A DNA stretch of 61,217 bases from JAWAAW01 sp038884575 (GCA_038884575.1 JAWABQ010000003.1:1-61217), one strand, 5' to 3'; numbered from the stretch's first letter, positions 7,786 through 15,639 are shown. Notes: a model not told the origin generated them from the sequence alone. Made by a program: numbers and translations.

Positions 7786-9260
7786 ACATGGATATTGCTA
7801 CTGGCGATGTCCAGGTTGTAATCCTGAACGAAAAGGATGCGGAAATGCTTGACCTGCACCACAATGACCGCATTTTCTTGAGAAAAGGCAGGCGCCACAC
7901 AATCGCAGTGCTTGATATTGCTGAAAGCGAAAAGGCAGTACCGCCTGGCTCAATAGGGTGCTTTGAAGAGGTCCTTGATGCTGTTTATGCCAAGGATGGC
8001 GACATTGTCAAGATTGCGCTTGCAAGAAAGCCAAAGAGCATAGGATACATCAGGAAAAAGCTTGACGGCAAGGAGCTCTCGTATGGTGAAATTTACGAAA
8101 TAATAAGGGATATTGGAAGGAACAAGCTCACTGACATTGAGCTCGCGAGCTATGTGACTGCCAATTACACGATAGGCATGAGTGATCCTGAAATCCTCAA
8201 CCTCACAAGGGCAATGGCTTTGACAGGCACCCAGCTGAAAGTGAGGAAAAAGCCTGTTGTTGACATCCACTGCATTGGAGGCGTGCCTGGCAACAGGACA
8301 ACAATGATAGTTGTGCCGATACTCATTGCCGCAGGGCTTACTGTCCCGAAGACAAGCTCGCGCGCAATAACCTCGCCTTCAGGCACGGCTGACACGATGG
8401 AGGTGCTGTGCCCTGTTGCGCTGCCCATATCAAGGCTTTACAGGATTCTTGACCAGGTCGGCGGATTTATTATCTGGGGCGGCTCTGTCAACCTTGCGCC
8501 TGCAGATGACAGGATAATCAAGGTTGAGCATCCTTTAAGCATTGATGCAGAAGGACAGATGCTTGCATCCATAATGGCAAAGAAGGCAAGCGTCAGCGCA
8601 ACCCACCTTCTTATGGACATTCCTGTCGGCAAAGGGGCAAAGATTGAAAACAGGAAGCAGGCTGTGCATTTGCAGGGCCACTTTGAGCGGCTTGGCAAGG
8701 CGCTTGGGATAAATGTGTTGACGATGATAACCAATGGCGCTGAGCCGATAGGAAACGGCATAGGCCCTGTGCTGGAGGCAAGGGACTGCCTTTGGGTGCT
8801 TAGGAATGATTCGAGGGCGCCCATTGACTTGAGGCAGAAGAGCCTTGAGATGGCTGCAACCGCCCTTGAGTTTGCAGGCGCTGCAGGAAAAGGTGAGGGG
8901 ATGCGGGTTGCGGCAGAAATCCTGAACAGCGGAAAGGCATACGGCAAATTCATGGAGATTGTGCGGGCGCAGGGTGGAAAGGACATTGACCCTGAAAGCC
9001 TGAAGACCTGCCCATTGCAGTACACGTATGTCGCGCCAAAAACAGGGACAGTGCAGGTGCTTGACAACATCTCAATTTCCCGCATTGCAAGGATGGCTGG
9101 CGCGCCAAAAGACCCTGATTCAGGCATATTGCTGCACCACCACTGCAATGATCATGTCAAAAAAGGGGAGCCGATAATGACGATTTATTCCCACACAAAA
9201 GAAAAGCTCGGTTATGCCATGGACTTGTTGAAAGAGCTTGACGGCATTATTGTCCAGTAG
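7767..9260 (+). CDS. deoA: AMP phosphorylase (archaeal thymidine phosphorylase-like)
   Basis: A 497-residue member of the nucleoside phosphorylase family II in its archaeal AMP-phosphorylase form, close to the roughly 503 residues of the characterised enzyme. Key motifs are VDIHCIGGVPGNRTTMIVVP, KTSSRAITSPSGTADTMEVL and an N-terminal double-psi-like extension (MKLRVKDMDIATGDVQ). The enzyme converts AMP (also CMP, UMP) and phosphate to ribose 1,5-bisphosphate and the free base. This feeds the archaeal AMP pathway with ribose-1,5-bisphosphate isomerase and form III RuBisCO, neither of which is in this window. The start matches the family N-terminus and is embedded in the repeat leader described separately. 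Confidence 0.92.
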   Translation: MKLRVKDMDIATGDVQVVILNEKDAEMLDLHHNDRIFLRKGRRHTIAVLDIAESEKAVPPGSIGCFEEVLDAVYAKDGDIVKIALARKPKSIGYIRKKLDGKELSYGEIYEIIRDIGRNKLTDIELASYVTANYTIGMSDPEILNLTRAMALTGTQLKVRKKPVVDIHCIGGVPGNRTTMIVVPILIAAGLTVPKTSSRAITSPSGTADTMEVLCPVALPISRLYRILDQVGGFIIWGGSVNLAPADDRIIKVEHPLSIDAEGQMLASIMAKKASVSATHLLMDIPVGKGAKIENRKQAVHLQGHFERLGKALGINVLTMITNGAEPIGNGIGPVLEARDCLWVLRNDSRAPIDLRQKSLEMAATALEFAGAAGKGEGMRVAAEILNSGKAYGKFMEIVRAQGGKDIDPESLKTCPLQYTYVAPKTGTVQVLDNISISRIARMAGAPKDPDSGILLHHHCNDHVKKGEPIMTIYSHTKEKLGYAMDLLKELDGIIVQ

Positions 9261-9876
9261 CCCTGTGCTCCCTCTTGTGCTGCTGGTGCGCTTCAACGAG
9301 CACCCTGTGCGACGTGTAAAACCTTCCTTTCAGCATTCTCAGAAGCCTTTGCAAGGGCCTTATTGTCCTGTTGAAAAGGCCTGCCTCCCTTGCAAGCCTT
9401 GCCTCCTTTCCAAGCTCCTCTGCCTCCCTCAGCATTCTTGCCTGCTTTGCAAGCTCCTCTGCCTCCTGTATTGTCTTTGCCTCCCTGAGAAGCACTGCCT
9501 CGTGCGCAATCTTCTGGCCGCTTTCGGCAATCTCCTCCCCTATCCTGAAGAATGCGGCAACCTCTGAGTATGCCCTGAACGCAAGGTAAAAGGGGAACAC
9601 TGCCACCATGTCAAGCCAGTACAGCCTGAAAAACCTCCTTATGTTCCTTGTCTTGAACCATTTGAAAACAAGGTCTGCGACAAAAAAGAACACTATTACG
9701 CCGTCAAAAATCCCAATCCACGGCTCGTATTCGCTCAGGTGGACAAGGGTCCATAGCGGGTTTTCGAGGACAAGCGCGACGGCAAGCAGGACAACAAGCA
9801 CAGGAATGATATGGTCTGTGAAATGCTCAAACTCGCGGTAAGCGATTAGCCAGATGCTTGTTGCCTCTTTTTCCAT
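9247..9876 (-). CDS. Voltage-sensor-like membrane protein without pore domain
   Basis: A 209-residue protein if started at ATG 9876, which lies 25 bases from the minus-strand TATA (GTATAAAA at 9899-9906 on the plus strand). An upstream ATG at 9894 adds six residues. Three membrane segments resemble S1-S3 of voltage sensors: about 22-40, 55-74 (VADLVFKWF) and 87-103 (RLYWLDMVAVFPFYLAF). A charged Glu/Ala/Arg coiled coil follows (115-165), then a basic stretch TIRPLQRLLRMLKGR (171-185) that looks like an S4 or S4-S5 linker. No pore helices or selectivity filter follow. It overlaps the 3' end of the AMP phosphorylase gene by 14 bases, tail to tail. Function unknown. Confidence 0.75.
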   Translation of the reverse strand: MEKEATSIWLIAYREFEHFTDHIIPVLVVLLAVALVLENPLWTLVHLSEYEPWIGIFDGVIVFFFVADLVFKWFKTRNIRRFFRLYWLDMVAVFPFYLAFRAYSEVAAFFRIGEEIAESGQKIAHEAVLLREAKTIQEAEELAKQARMLREAEELGKEARLAREAGLFNRTIRPLQRLLRMLKGRFYTSHRVLVEAHQQHKREHRATGQ

Positions 9877-9955
9877 TGCTGCCTGCATAATCAAACAGGT
9901 ATAAAAGGGTTGCTAAGGGTGAAGCTTTAAAATACAAGGCAGGTTATGTTCCTGC

Positions 9956-10420
9956 ATGGAAGACAAGGAATTTCTGGAATTTGACGAGGAGGACAGGCAG
10001 GGGCATTTGTGGTGGGTGAAGCCTGCGCTTGAGAAGATAATTGCTCGCGACAGGGAGCTCATACTCAAGCTTGCCCAGGATATAATGGCAGAGCATGCCA
10101 GGCAGGCAGAGGGCGCTGAGCCAGGCAAAATCCGCTCAGAGGATGACTGCATAGGTGATGCGATTGAGTTCTACATAAAACAGCACAGGACGCTTGACCC
10201 GAAGAAGGAGATTGAAATCCAGAAATTTGAAATCGGGCGGGAAAAATACTTCCGCGAACTGAGGGGCGAGCATCCGTCAGATGATGAGGTCACAAAGACA
10301 TGGGCGCAGCTTTATGCTGCAGGATGGCGGTCGCACAACACGAAAAGGGGGCTGTATGTTTTCAGGAAGGAAAAGCAGCATTATGTCGGCCTGGTGAAGG
10401 CGCCTCAGCAGCCCCAGTAA
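9956..10420 (+). CDS. Conserved helical protein, first of two tandem paralogues
   Basis: A 154-residue charged, mostly helical, soluble protein of no known function. ATG 9956 lies 25 bases after TTTAAAATA (9926-9934), so it is probably leaderless. It shares with the next gene the pattern WVKPALEKI...ELIL, IKQHRTLDPKKEIE, YFRELRGE and WRSHNTKRGLYVFRKEKQHY, matching IKHKTVDPAQEIK and WRDHNIMRIIYFFEQNKQVY there. The pair arose by duplication. The Trp-rich C-terminal motif suggests a folded domain, but nothing indicates catalysis. Confidence 0.75.
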   Translation: MEDKEFLEFDEEDRQGHLWWVKPALEKIIARDRELILKLAQDIMAEHARQAEGAEPGKIRSEDDCIGDAIEFYIKQHRTLDPKKEIEIQKFEIGREKYFRELRGEHPSDDEVTKTWAQLYAAGWRSHNTKRGLYVFRKEKQHYVGLVKAPQQPQ

Positions 10421-10481
10421 TGCCTCCTGTTGCGGTGGCTGCCACTATCAAGATTTATATTCGGAAATTCCCTGCGTCCTT

Positions 10482-10940
10482 GTGATGACAACCAAGGAGA
10501 TTGGGGAACTTGAGAGGGAATACAAGGCAGGCGACATGGAATGGATCAGGAAGCCGCTTGCCGAGAAAATACAGAAATATTCAGAAATGATTCTTGGCGA
10601 GGCAGCAAAACTGAAAAAGAAGCACCCCTCGCTGAACGATGACACGTGCCTTGAGATTGCAGTAAACCACTTCTTCATAAAACACAAGACAGTGGACCCT
10701 GCACAAGAAATAAAACACCAAGTGGAAGAAATCAAGCTGGAAATCTATTACCGCCAGACAGACGCAGGGAGGGAACTCGACCACGAGGAAATAATCAAGC
10801 AATGGAGACTCTGGCATTCTGAATTCTGGAGGGACCACAACATAATGAGGATAATCTATTTCTTTGAGCAGAACAAGCAGGTATACCTTGACATCCTGAG
10901 GCAGGTAAAAGCCCGGCAGGCTGATCCAAAATCAATGTAA
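10482..10940 (+). CDS. Conserved helical protein, second tandem paralogue
   Basis: A 152-residue paralogue of the preceding gene, moderately diverged over its whole length. The codon at 10482 is GTG, followed at once by ATG 10485, and either could start translation. The TATA-like TTTATATT at 10452-10459 is about 27 bases away and gives it its own leaderless promoter. A Lys-rich segment (KLKKKHPSLNDD) replaces the Glu/Ala-rich part of its partner. Keeping separate promoters for two adjacent copies hints at different expression. Function unknown. Confidence 0.75.
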   Translation: MMTTKEIGELEREYKAGDMEWIRKPLAEKIQKYSEMILGEAAKLKKKHPSLNDDTCLEIAVNHFFIKHKTVDPAQEIKHQVEEIKLEIYYRQTDAGRELDHEEIIKQWRLWHSEFWRDHNIMRIIYFFEQNKQVYLDILRQVKARQADPKSM

Positions 10941-12197
10941 TATTCTTTGAAGAAGCCCTGAGAAATAAGCAGCAGCGCCTGCAGCGGCAATGGTGCAGAG
11001 TATTCCCGCAGCAACCATCCTTGCGCGCCTGTTGTGGGTGTAATTGCTGTATTTTGCAGGGGTGAATACTGTGTCAACAAGCCCTGCAGGGGCGTATTTT
11101 GGCAGTTTTCCTGCCTCGACCCTGTCAATGTCCTGCAGTATCTCGGAATAGTCCTGATATCTCTTGTGCGGCTTGTTCTGCATCATCCTCGCGATTATGC
11201 GCTCAATGCCCTCAAGAACCATGTCCTGCTCGTTTGCAATTCCTTTGATCTTGTACTGCCTGTCGCGGGCAATTGAGACGAGTATTTCGCGCGGAGGCAC
11301 TTTTTCGCCATTTAATCCCAAAGGAAGACTGTCAGTGATTAATTCGTAAAATGTTGCGCCTGCACTGAATTGATCGCTTAACCATGTTGCATCCTTGCTG
11401 TTCCTTGCCTGCTCAGGGCTCATGTAAGGCGCAGTGCCTATTATGTTGCCCTCCATTGTTGTCCTTGTAAGCTCCACGTTCTCTGGGCGCATTATGCCAT
11501 AATCAGCGATCTTTACATTGGTGCGCTTTTTAACGAACAAGTTGCCTGGCTTTATGTCGCGGTGCACAATGCCCAGGTCGCGCAGGCGCTTTAGGCCCCT
11601 GATTACCTGCTCCATCACTTTAAGATGGGTTCTTGGCTCCCACCCCCTTGTCTTTTCAGGATTAAGCGAGCCGTCAAACAATTCCACAATCATGTATCCC
11701 TGCCCGCTTGTCTCAACAAGCCCTGCAGCAAAGTGATAAGTGAGGTTGGGATGATAAAGCCCGAGAATAAAACCCTCCCTGCTGCTGCGCCAGTTCATGT
11801 CCTGAGGAAGTTTTGACACGCTAACTGCAATGGCGCGGTTGCCGTTGATGAGCTCGTTTTCCTCAAAGAAATCCCTGACTTCCTTTTCAAGCCCGCTTTT
11901 TGACATCTCGCCGGCTTCCTGCTCTGCCGCTTTTCTTGCTTCCTCCCAGTCCTCAAGGCTTGTCCCCTTGAGGTTCCTGTGGGTCCTCATTGGCACATAA
12001 AGCGCGCGGTAAGCATCAGCGTCAAGGCAGGAATACGTAAGCTGTCCCCTGAAAGCAATCCTCTGGCTTCCAATACCGATAGGCTCACTATCAACAATGG
12101 TGATTGCCTTGCCAATAGGGTCTTTTGTTGCAAGAGAGCCGTCCCTCCTGCAGATGTTCTTCAGCGTTGTCTTTGCAAACTTGCTGTCGCTGTCCAT
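10932..12197 (-). CDS. Tail-anchored Hanks-type Ser/Thr protein kinase
   Basis: 421 residues from ATG 12197, chosen because the minus-strand TATA (plus-strand TTTATAAAG, 12220-12228) is about 26 bases away. A GTG four codons upstream is the alternative. The glycine loop region PIGIGSQRIAFRG is visible, as is the catalytic loop HRDIKPGN (212-219). The metal-binding motif is DYG (232-234) instead of DFG, followed by the APYMSPEQ activation segment. No clear VAIK lysine is seen; YRALYVPMRTH stands in that region. A single hydrophobic segment near residues 393-413, close to the C-terminus, should anchor the kinase with its catalytic domain in the cytoplasm. Divergent from an M48 protease gene. 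Confidence 0.85.
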   Translation of the reverse strand: MDSDSKFAKTTLKNICRRDGSLATKDPIGKAITIVDSEPIGIGSQRIAFRGQLTYSCLDADAYRALYVPMRTHRNLKGTSLEDWEEARKAAEQEAGEMSKSGLEKEVRDFFEENELINGNRAIAVSVSKLPQDMNWRSSREGFILGLYHPNLTYHFAAGLVETSGQGYMIVELFDGSLNPEKTRGWEPRTHLKVMEQVIRGLKRLRDLGIVHRDIKPGNLFVKKRTNVKIADYGIMRPENVELTRTTMEGNIIGTAPYMSPEQARNSKDATWLSDQFSAGATFYELITDSLPLGLNGEKVPPREILVSIARDRQYKIKGIANEQDMVLEGIERIIARMMQNKPHKRYQDYSEILQDIDRVEAGKLPKYAPAGLVDTVFTPAKYSNYTHNRRARMVAAGILCTIAAAGAAAYFSGLLQRILH

Positions 12198-12290
12198 GAA
12201 GAACACCACAAGAAAGCGGTTTATAAAGCTTCAGAACTTGGTCAGGCTGGGGGAATATATTAATAAAGAGGCATTTGCTTGTTCTTTTAT
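12198..12290. promoter_or_regulatory. Divergent promoter: kinase (minus) and M48 protease (plus)
   Basis: Two TATA-like boxes sit back to back: TTTATAAAG at 12220-12228 for the kinase, and ATATATTAATAAAG at 12255-12268 for the protease. Both have start codons at leaderless spacing, so the two genes are likely regulated from one 90-bp region. Confidence 0.55.
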
Positions 12291-13340
12291 ATGCGCGGCG
12301 AATTTGGAAATTCAGTGTTTGAGCTGGTTTATTCGCTTTTTATGCTGGCATTTGGCATGGGCATGATATTTGTGTTTCTCGCGGTTATGGCATTTTTTTT
12401 GTTTGTGTTTGGATACCTGTTCTTGTTGTTTTTCTTCCCGATTTTCCTCGGCATTTTTATCGGGCTTTTTCATCAAAGGAAGGATTCTTTTAAGACTGTT
12501 ATTTCCGAAAAGGACAGCAAAAAGCTTGCCCGCATCATTGACAGGATTGCGAAAAAGACGGGCTTGAAGAAGCCGCACAAAATTGTCATAACAGAGGGCA
12601 CCGATGTGGCTGTAACAGGCTTTTTCACGAAAACGCTGATAATAGGCCTTGTCGCATTGAAGTTTATGGATGAAAATGACCTTTTTGCCATATTCGCACA
12701 CGAATATGGCCACTTTGCGCACAAAGACACCATCTTTGGCTATTTGATCTACAGGATACAGAATTTTCTTGAGATCCAGAGGGAGATAAATGCGCAGAAT
12801 ATCGGGCTGAGCTTTACCATCCTTATTTATCTGCCGACATGGATTGTGTTCTACCTGCTGTCAAGGTATTATGCGGTTATCGGGCTGTGGTACCGCAGGC
12901 GCGTTGAGCACAGGGCAGATGCATTCGCGGCAAGGATAACAGGTCGCAAAGAGTTTGCAAATTCGCTTGTCAAATACGCAGTGGTGGCTGATATTTTCGA
13001 CAACATAGTCCCGCAGCACATCGCGCATCATCTTCAGAAAGGCAGGAGGATAATCAATATTTACGATTATGTGCGTCCGTTGTACTGCCAAAAAATCATT
13101 GATGTGGGTGTTGACAAGGTGCTTTCGCAAAAAAGCTCTTGGTGGCACACGCACCCGAGCATAAGTGAAAGGCTGGAATTTTTGGGTGTTGACAGTGTTG
13201 AAATTGGCGTCAGGGAAAACCCAAGTCCTATGCTCTCCAACCAGGCGAAGTACGAAAAAGATGCCAGCCTGTTGTGGGCGCACAAAATTGCGTGCTGGAT
13301 GCAGTATGTTGCTGCAATGCAGAGGTCGCAGGCAGAATGA
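12291..13340 (+). CDS. M48 family (HtpX-like) membrane metalloprotease
   Basis: 349 residues from ATG 12291, the first start at correct distance from the TATA; an upstream TTG would add four residues. Strongly hydrophobic segments span residues 10-60. The zinc motif HEYGH (137-141) follows, with a further membrane hairpin near 165-190 and the third-ligand region RRRVEHRADAFAAR. HtpX-type enzymes degrade misfolded membrane proteins in envelope stress. The stop overlaps the next ATG (ATGA), so the two are translationally coupled. Confidence 0.88.
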   Translation: MRGEFGNSVFELVYSLFMLAFGMGMIFVFLAVMAFFLFVFGYLFLLFFFPIFLGIFIGLFHQRKDSFKTVISEKDSKKLARIIDRIAKKTGLKKPHKIVITEGTDVAVTGFFTKTLIIGLVALKFMDENDLFAIFAHEYGHFAHKDTIFGYLIYRIQNFLEIQREINAQNIGLSFTILIYLPTWIVFYLLSRYYAVIGLWYRRRVEHRADAFAARITGRKEFANSLVKYAVVADIFDNIVPQHIAHHLQKGRRIINIYDYVRPLYCQKIIDVGVDKVLSQKSSWWHTHPSISERLEFLGVDSVEIGVRENPSPMLSNQAKYEKDASLLWAHKIACWMQYVAAMQRSQAE

Positions 13341-13687
13341 AGAAATACCAGGTTTCAAAATATTTCAAGGGCAATAAGAGAATCACAAAGCTGCAGGGGG
13401 TTGCCTTTATGTTTGCAGGATTTGTGATTTTTGTTTTCGTGATATCTGCCTTATTCCTGTTTTTGGTGAATTTAGGCCATGTCGGCAAGGCTTTGAAGGG
13501 CGGTTCTGATGCCTCATCCATTGAGAAGCAAATCCGCGGATACTGCGTTTCAGAATGCACAAAGTATTTGGGGCCGTTTTTCCAGAGCACTGTGACAAAG
13601 GAAAGTGAGACGATCTATTATTGCAGGTGCTATGACCCCCAGACTGGAAAGAGAATAGAGCGGCAATACAGGATTTCTAAAAAGTAG
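13337..13687 (+). CDS. Small single-pass membrane protein coupled to M48 protease
   Basis: 116 residues from ATG 13337, which overlaps the protease stop by four bases. It has a basic N-terminus (MKKYQVSKYFKGNKR), one membrane segment at about 22-45, and an external or cytosolic domain with four cysteines (YCVSEC and YYCRC) that may form disulfides or bind metal. Coupling suggests it helps or regulates the protease. No known family is recognised. Confidence 0.72.
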   Translation: MKKYQVSKYFKGNKRITKLQGVAFMFAGFVIFVFVISALFLFLVNLGHVGKALKGGSDASSIEKQIRGYCVSECTKYLGPFFQSTVTKESETIYYCRCYDPQTGKRIERQYRISKK

Positions 13688-13714
13688 CAGCATTTAACCT
13701 GCTTTGCTTTGCTA

Positions 13715-13797
13715 CGCCGGCGCTCGGATTTGAACCGAGAATTCCTTGCGGAACCCGCTCTCAAGGCGGGCGCACTACCGGATTATGCGACGCCGGC
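13715..13797 (-). tRNA. tRNA-Ser(TGA)
   Basis: A class II tRNA on the minus strand. The acceptor stem is GCCGGCG/CGCCGGC with discriminator G. The anticodon stem CCCGC/GCGGG encloses the loop CTTGAGA with anticodon TGA (plus-strand 13761-13763). The long variable arm TTCC-GCAA-GGAA and T arm CTCGG-TTCAAAT-CCGAG are both clear. There is no intron and no encoded CCA. Its 5' end is directly preceded by an unusual 59-nt element. Confidence 0.94.
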
Positions 13798-13856
13798 ATT
13801 CACCGTCGTCGCAAGACCTCTTGTTCTGCGGAACTGCGAGGTTATGCGACGCCGGC
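13798..13856 (-). ncRNA. 59-nt hairpin leader that copies the tRNA-Ser 5' end
   Basis: Read on the minus strand the element begins GCCGGCGTCGCATAA, identical to the first 15 bases of tRNA-Ser, and abuts the tRNA exactly. It folds on itself. GCCGGCGTCGCA pairs with TGCGACGACGGT (11 of 12, one G-A mismatch), CCTC pairs with GAGG, and GTTC-CGCA-GAAC closes the tip. The promoter lies just upstream of it, so it should be transcribed with the tRNA. Confidence 0.7.
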
Positions 13857-13885
13857 AAAATATACACTAATAAGGTTTTGAAGCG

Positions 13886-13893
13886 TATAAAAA
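13886..13893 (-). promoter_or_regulatory. TATA box for the tRNA-Ser transcript
   Basis: TTTTTATA on the minus strand, about 30 bases before the 5' end of the hairpin leader and about 90 before the mature tRNA. This places the leader inside the primary transcript. Confidence 0.55.
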
Positions 13894-13950
13894 GCTTGCC
13901 CCTAAAAACAATCCGAAACATTAATATTGGCGTTTTTAGATGCAATCGTC

Positions 13951-14382
13951 ATGCAGGACAGGGTGACAATAAGGGAGGGGAGGCTTTGGCAGTTTCAGTC
14001 GCTGATACCTTATGTGCTCACAAATACTTTTGATGTGCTCGCGCTGTTTTTGAACCCAATAACGTATGTTGCATATCATGGCAAATCAATAGTCTCGTTC
14101 TGCTGCGTAAAGCGCTGGGGAAAAATCACGGAAATAGGCGATGCATACACCATGCGGAAGTTCAGGAGGCACGGTCATTTCAGGGAATTGATGCGTGCAG
14201 TGCTGAAAAAATATCCGCGGGTTTACATACTGACCCACAGCAAGATTATAGGCGCTGCAAAGCGCTATGGGTTCAGGCTTGTCAAAAACCCGCCGCTTCA
14301 CTTCCGCCTGAGGCAGATTCTTGCTTATGCTGTTTTTGGGCTTTTCTGGAGGCCGTGGGCTGTGCTGAAAATGGAGAAGTGA
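13951..14382 (+). CDS. GNAT-like acetyltransferase, probable
   Basis: 143 residues from ATG 13951, which is about 27 bases after the TATA-like ATTAATATT (13919-13927). A TTG at 13927 would extend it by eight residues. The central part EIGDAYTMRKFRRHGHFREL then YILTHSKIIGAAKRYGFRLV follows the GNAT pattern: an acetyl-CoA-binding R-x-x-G-x-x-x-x-L turn, then a strand and an Asn/Ser-x-x-A-x-x-x-Y-x-x-x-GF ending. The substrate is unknown. The C-terminus is hydrophobic and basic (YAVFGLFWRPWAVLKMEK). Confidence 0.65.
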   Translation: MQDRVTIREGRLWQFQSLIPYVLTNTFDVLALFLNPITYVAYHGKSIVSFCCVKRWGKITEIGDAYTMRKFRRHGHFRELMRAVLKKYPRVYILTHSKIIGAAKRYGFRLVKNPPLHFRLRQILAYAVFGLFWRPWAVLKMEK

Positions 14383-14383
14383 T

Positions 14384-14539
14384 TTACGGCTGCGGCAGCA
14401 TTATGGGAATCCCGTTCTTCACAGGGTATTTTCTGCCGCATTTTGTGCAGATTAGTTCGTCTTTTCCGGCCTTCAGCCCTGCCTTGTCCGTGGGGCAGGC
14501 AAGGATTTCAAGCAACTCCTTTGGAACAACTTCTGCCAT
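14384..14539 (-). CDS. Trm112-like (UPF0434/Trm112p) zinc protein
   Basis: A 51-residue protein beginning MAEVVPKELLEILACPTDKA. It has the family pattern LxxLxCPxxKxxL near the N-terminus, then ELICTKCGRKYPVKNGIPIM. C15, C31 and C34 are the metal-ligand positions. Trm112 is the common activating subunit of several methyltransferases, including Mtq2, which methylates the GGQ glutamine of the release factor. The ATG lies about 25 bases after a minus-strand TTAAGCATT/TTTTAAG box (plus 14560-14570), so it is leaderless. A HemK/Mtq2-type methyltransferase is encoded 3.2 kb away. Tail to tail with the GNAT gene. Confidence 0.85.
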   Translation of the reverse strand: MAEVVPKELLEILACPTDKAGLKAGKDELICTKCGRKYPVKNGIPIMLPQP

Positions 14540-14605
14540 GCTCCTCTGAAACAACCGCAATGCTTAAAAGGCTTTCGCAAAGAAGTATATTCTGCAGCAA
14601 ATAAA

Positions 14606-14640
14606 TCTTTATAAACCGCCTGCTTGGAGTGGTATAAATA
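14606..14640 (+). promoter_or_regulatory. Two TATA boxes before TFB
   Basis: CTTTATAAACC (14607-14617) and GGTATAAATA (14631-14640) both precede the TFB gene. The second predicts a start near 14662. The leader contains the direct repeat ATAGTTCCT (14651-14659 and 14674-14682), a possible regulator site or remnant. Confidence 0.5.
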
Positions 14641-14712
14641 CATTGTGGTGATAGTTCCTCTACATTAGGGCGTATAGTTCCTGTGTGGAGGTATTGTGGG
14701 GGTAGTGCTGGG

Positions 14713-15639
14713 TTGTATTACATCAAAAAGTGCCCTGAATGCGGAGGAATAAACCTCTTCGTGAACAGGGAAAAAGGGGAGATAATCTGCAAGGACTGCG
14801 GTCTTGTCGTTGAGGACAAGATGGTGGAGTTCGGGCAGGAATGGCGCGAATTTGAGAGCGAGGGCTCTGGCGAGCAAAGGCACAGGCGCACAGGAGCCCC
14901 AATGACTTACACCCAGTATGACCAGGGGCTTGGCACAGAGGTTGGGCAAAAGGCAGACCTTTTCCAGCTCGGCTCAAAGGACAGGAACAAGTTCTTCAGG
15001 CTCAGGAAATGGCAGTACAGGATTTCAACAGCAATAGAAAGAAACCTCAAGCTTGCCCTTGCCGAGTTAAAGAGGGTTTCAAGCTATCTCAAGCTGCCAA
15101 AGTCAGTCGAGGAGGAGGCAGCAATGATTTACACCCAGGCGGTCCAGCGCGGACTGGTCAGGGGAAGAAGCATGGAATCAGTCGTCTCTGGAGCGCTCTA
15201 TGCTGCCTGCAGGCGCCATGAGGTTCCAAGAACACTTGACGAGCTCTCAGAGGCATCAAGCATTGAGAAAAAGGAAATAGGAAGAACATACCGCTTTGTG
15301 ACAAGGGAGCTTGGAATAACAATCCTGCCAAGCAATCCTGCTGACTACATCGCAAGGTTTGCAAGCTCATTGAAGTTATCGCCGGAAACGCAGTCAAAGG
15401 CGGTTGAAATACTTGAAATGGCACAGCACGAGGAGTTAACCTCGGGCAGGGGGCCAACAGGCATTGCTGCAGCGTCATTGTACGTTGCTGCCTTGATGCA
15501 CGGCGAAAAGCGAACGCAAAGAGAGGTTGCTGATGTTGCCGGTGTCACAGAAGTCACAATTCGAAACCGCTACAAGGAGCTTCTTGATGAATTAAAGCTT
15601 GACAAGGAAGTCAAGAAGACAAAGAAAAAGAAGCGGTGA
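14713..15639 (+). CDS. tfb: Transcription initiation factor B (TFIIB)
   Basis: About 308 residues from TTG 14713 (LYYIKKCPECGG). A GTG at 14683 would add ten residues and is not excluded. The N-terminal zinc ribbon has CPECG and CKDCG. Then come the B-reader region EFGQEWREFESEGSGEQRHR with R-x-G-A-P-M-T, and two cyclin folds (roughly 110-200 and 205-300). The end TQREVADVAGVTEVTIRNRY is the BRE-contacting helix-turn-helix. It binds TBP-TATA and recruits RNA polymerase. No second TFB is present in the window. The absence of an ATG start is odd for a core factor and may keep its level low. Confidence 0.95.
   Translation: MYYIKKCPECGGINLFVNREKGEIICKDCGLVVEDKMVEFGQEWREFESEGSGEQRHRRTGAPMTYTQYDQGLGTEVGQKADLFQLGSKDRNKFFRLRKWQYRISTAIERNLKLALAELKRVSSYLKLPKSVEEEAAMIYTQAVQRGLVRGRSMESVVSGALYAACRRHEVPRTLDELSEASSIEKKEIGRTYRFVTRELGITILPSNPADYIARFASSLKLSPETQSKAVEILEMAQHEELTSGRGPTGIAAASLYVAALMHGEKRTQREVADVAGVTEVTIRNRYKELLDELKLDKEVKKTKKKKR

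Noticed and set aside
13783..13856. The 15-bp repeat at tRNA-Ser as an integration attachment site
   Set aside because: Integrase sites normally duplicate the tRNA 3' end around a large island. Here the 5' end is repeated 59 bases away with no integrase, and the spacer folds as a hairpin.
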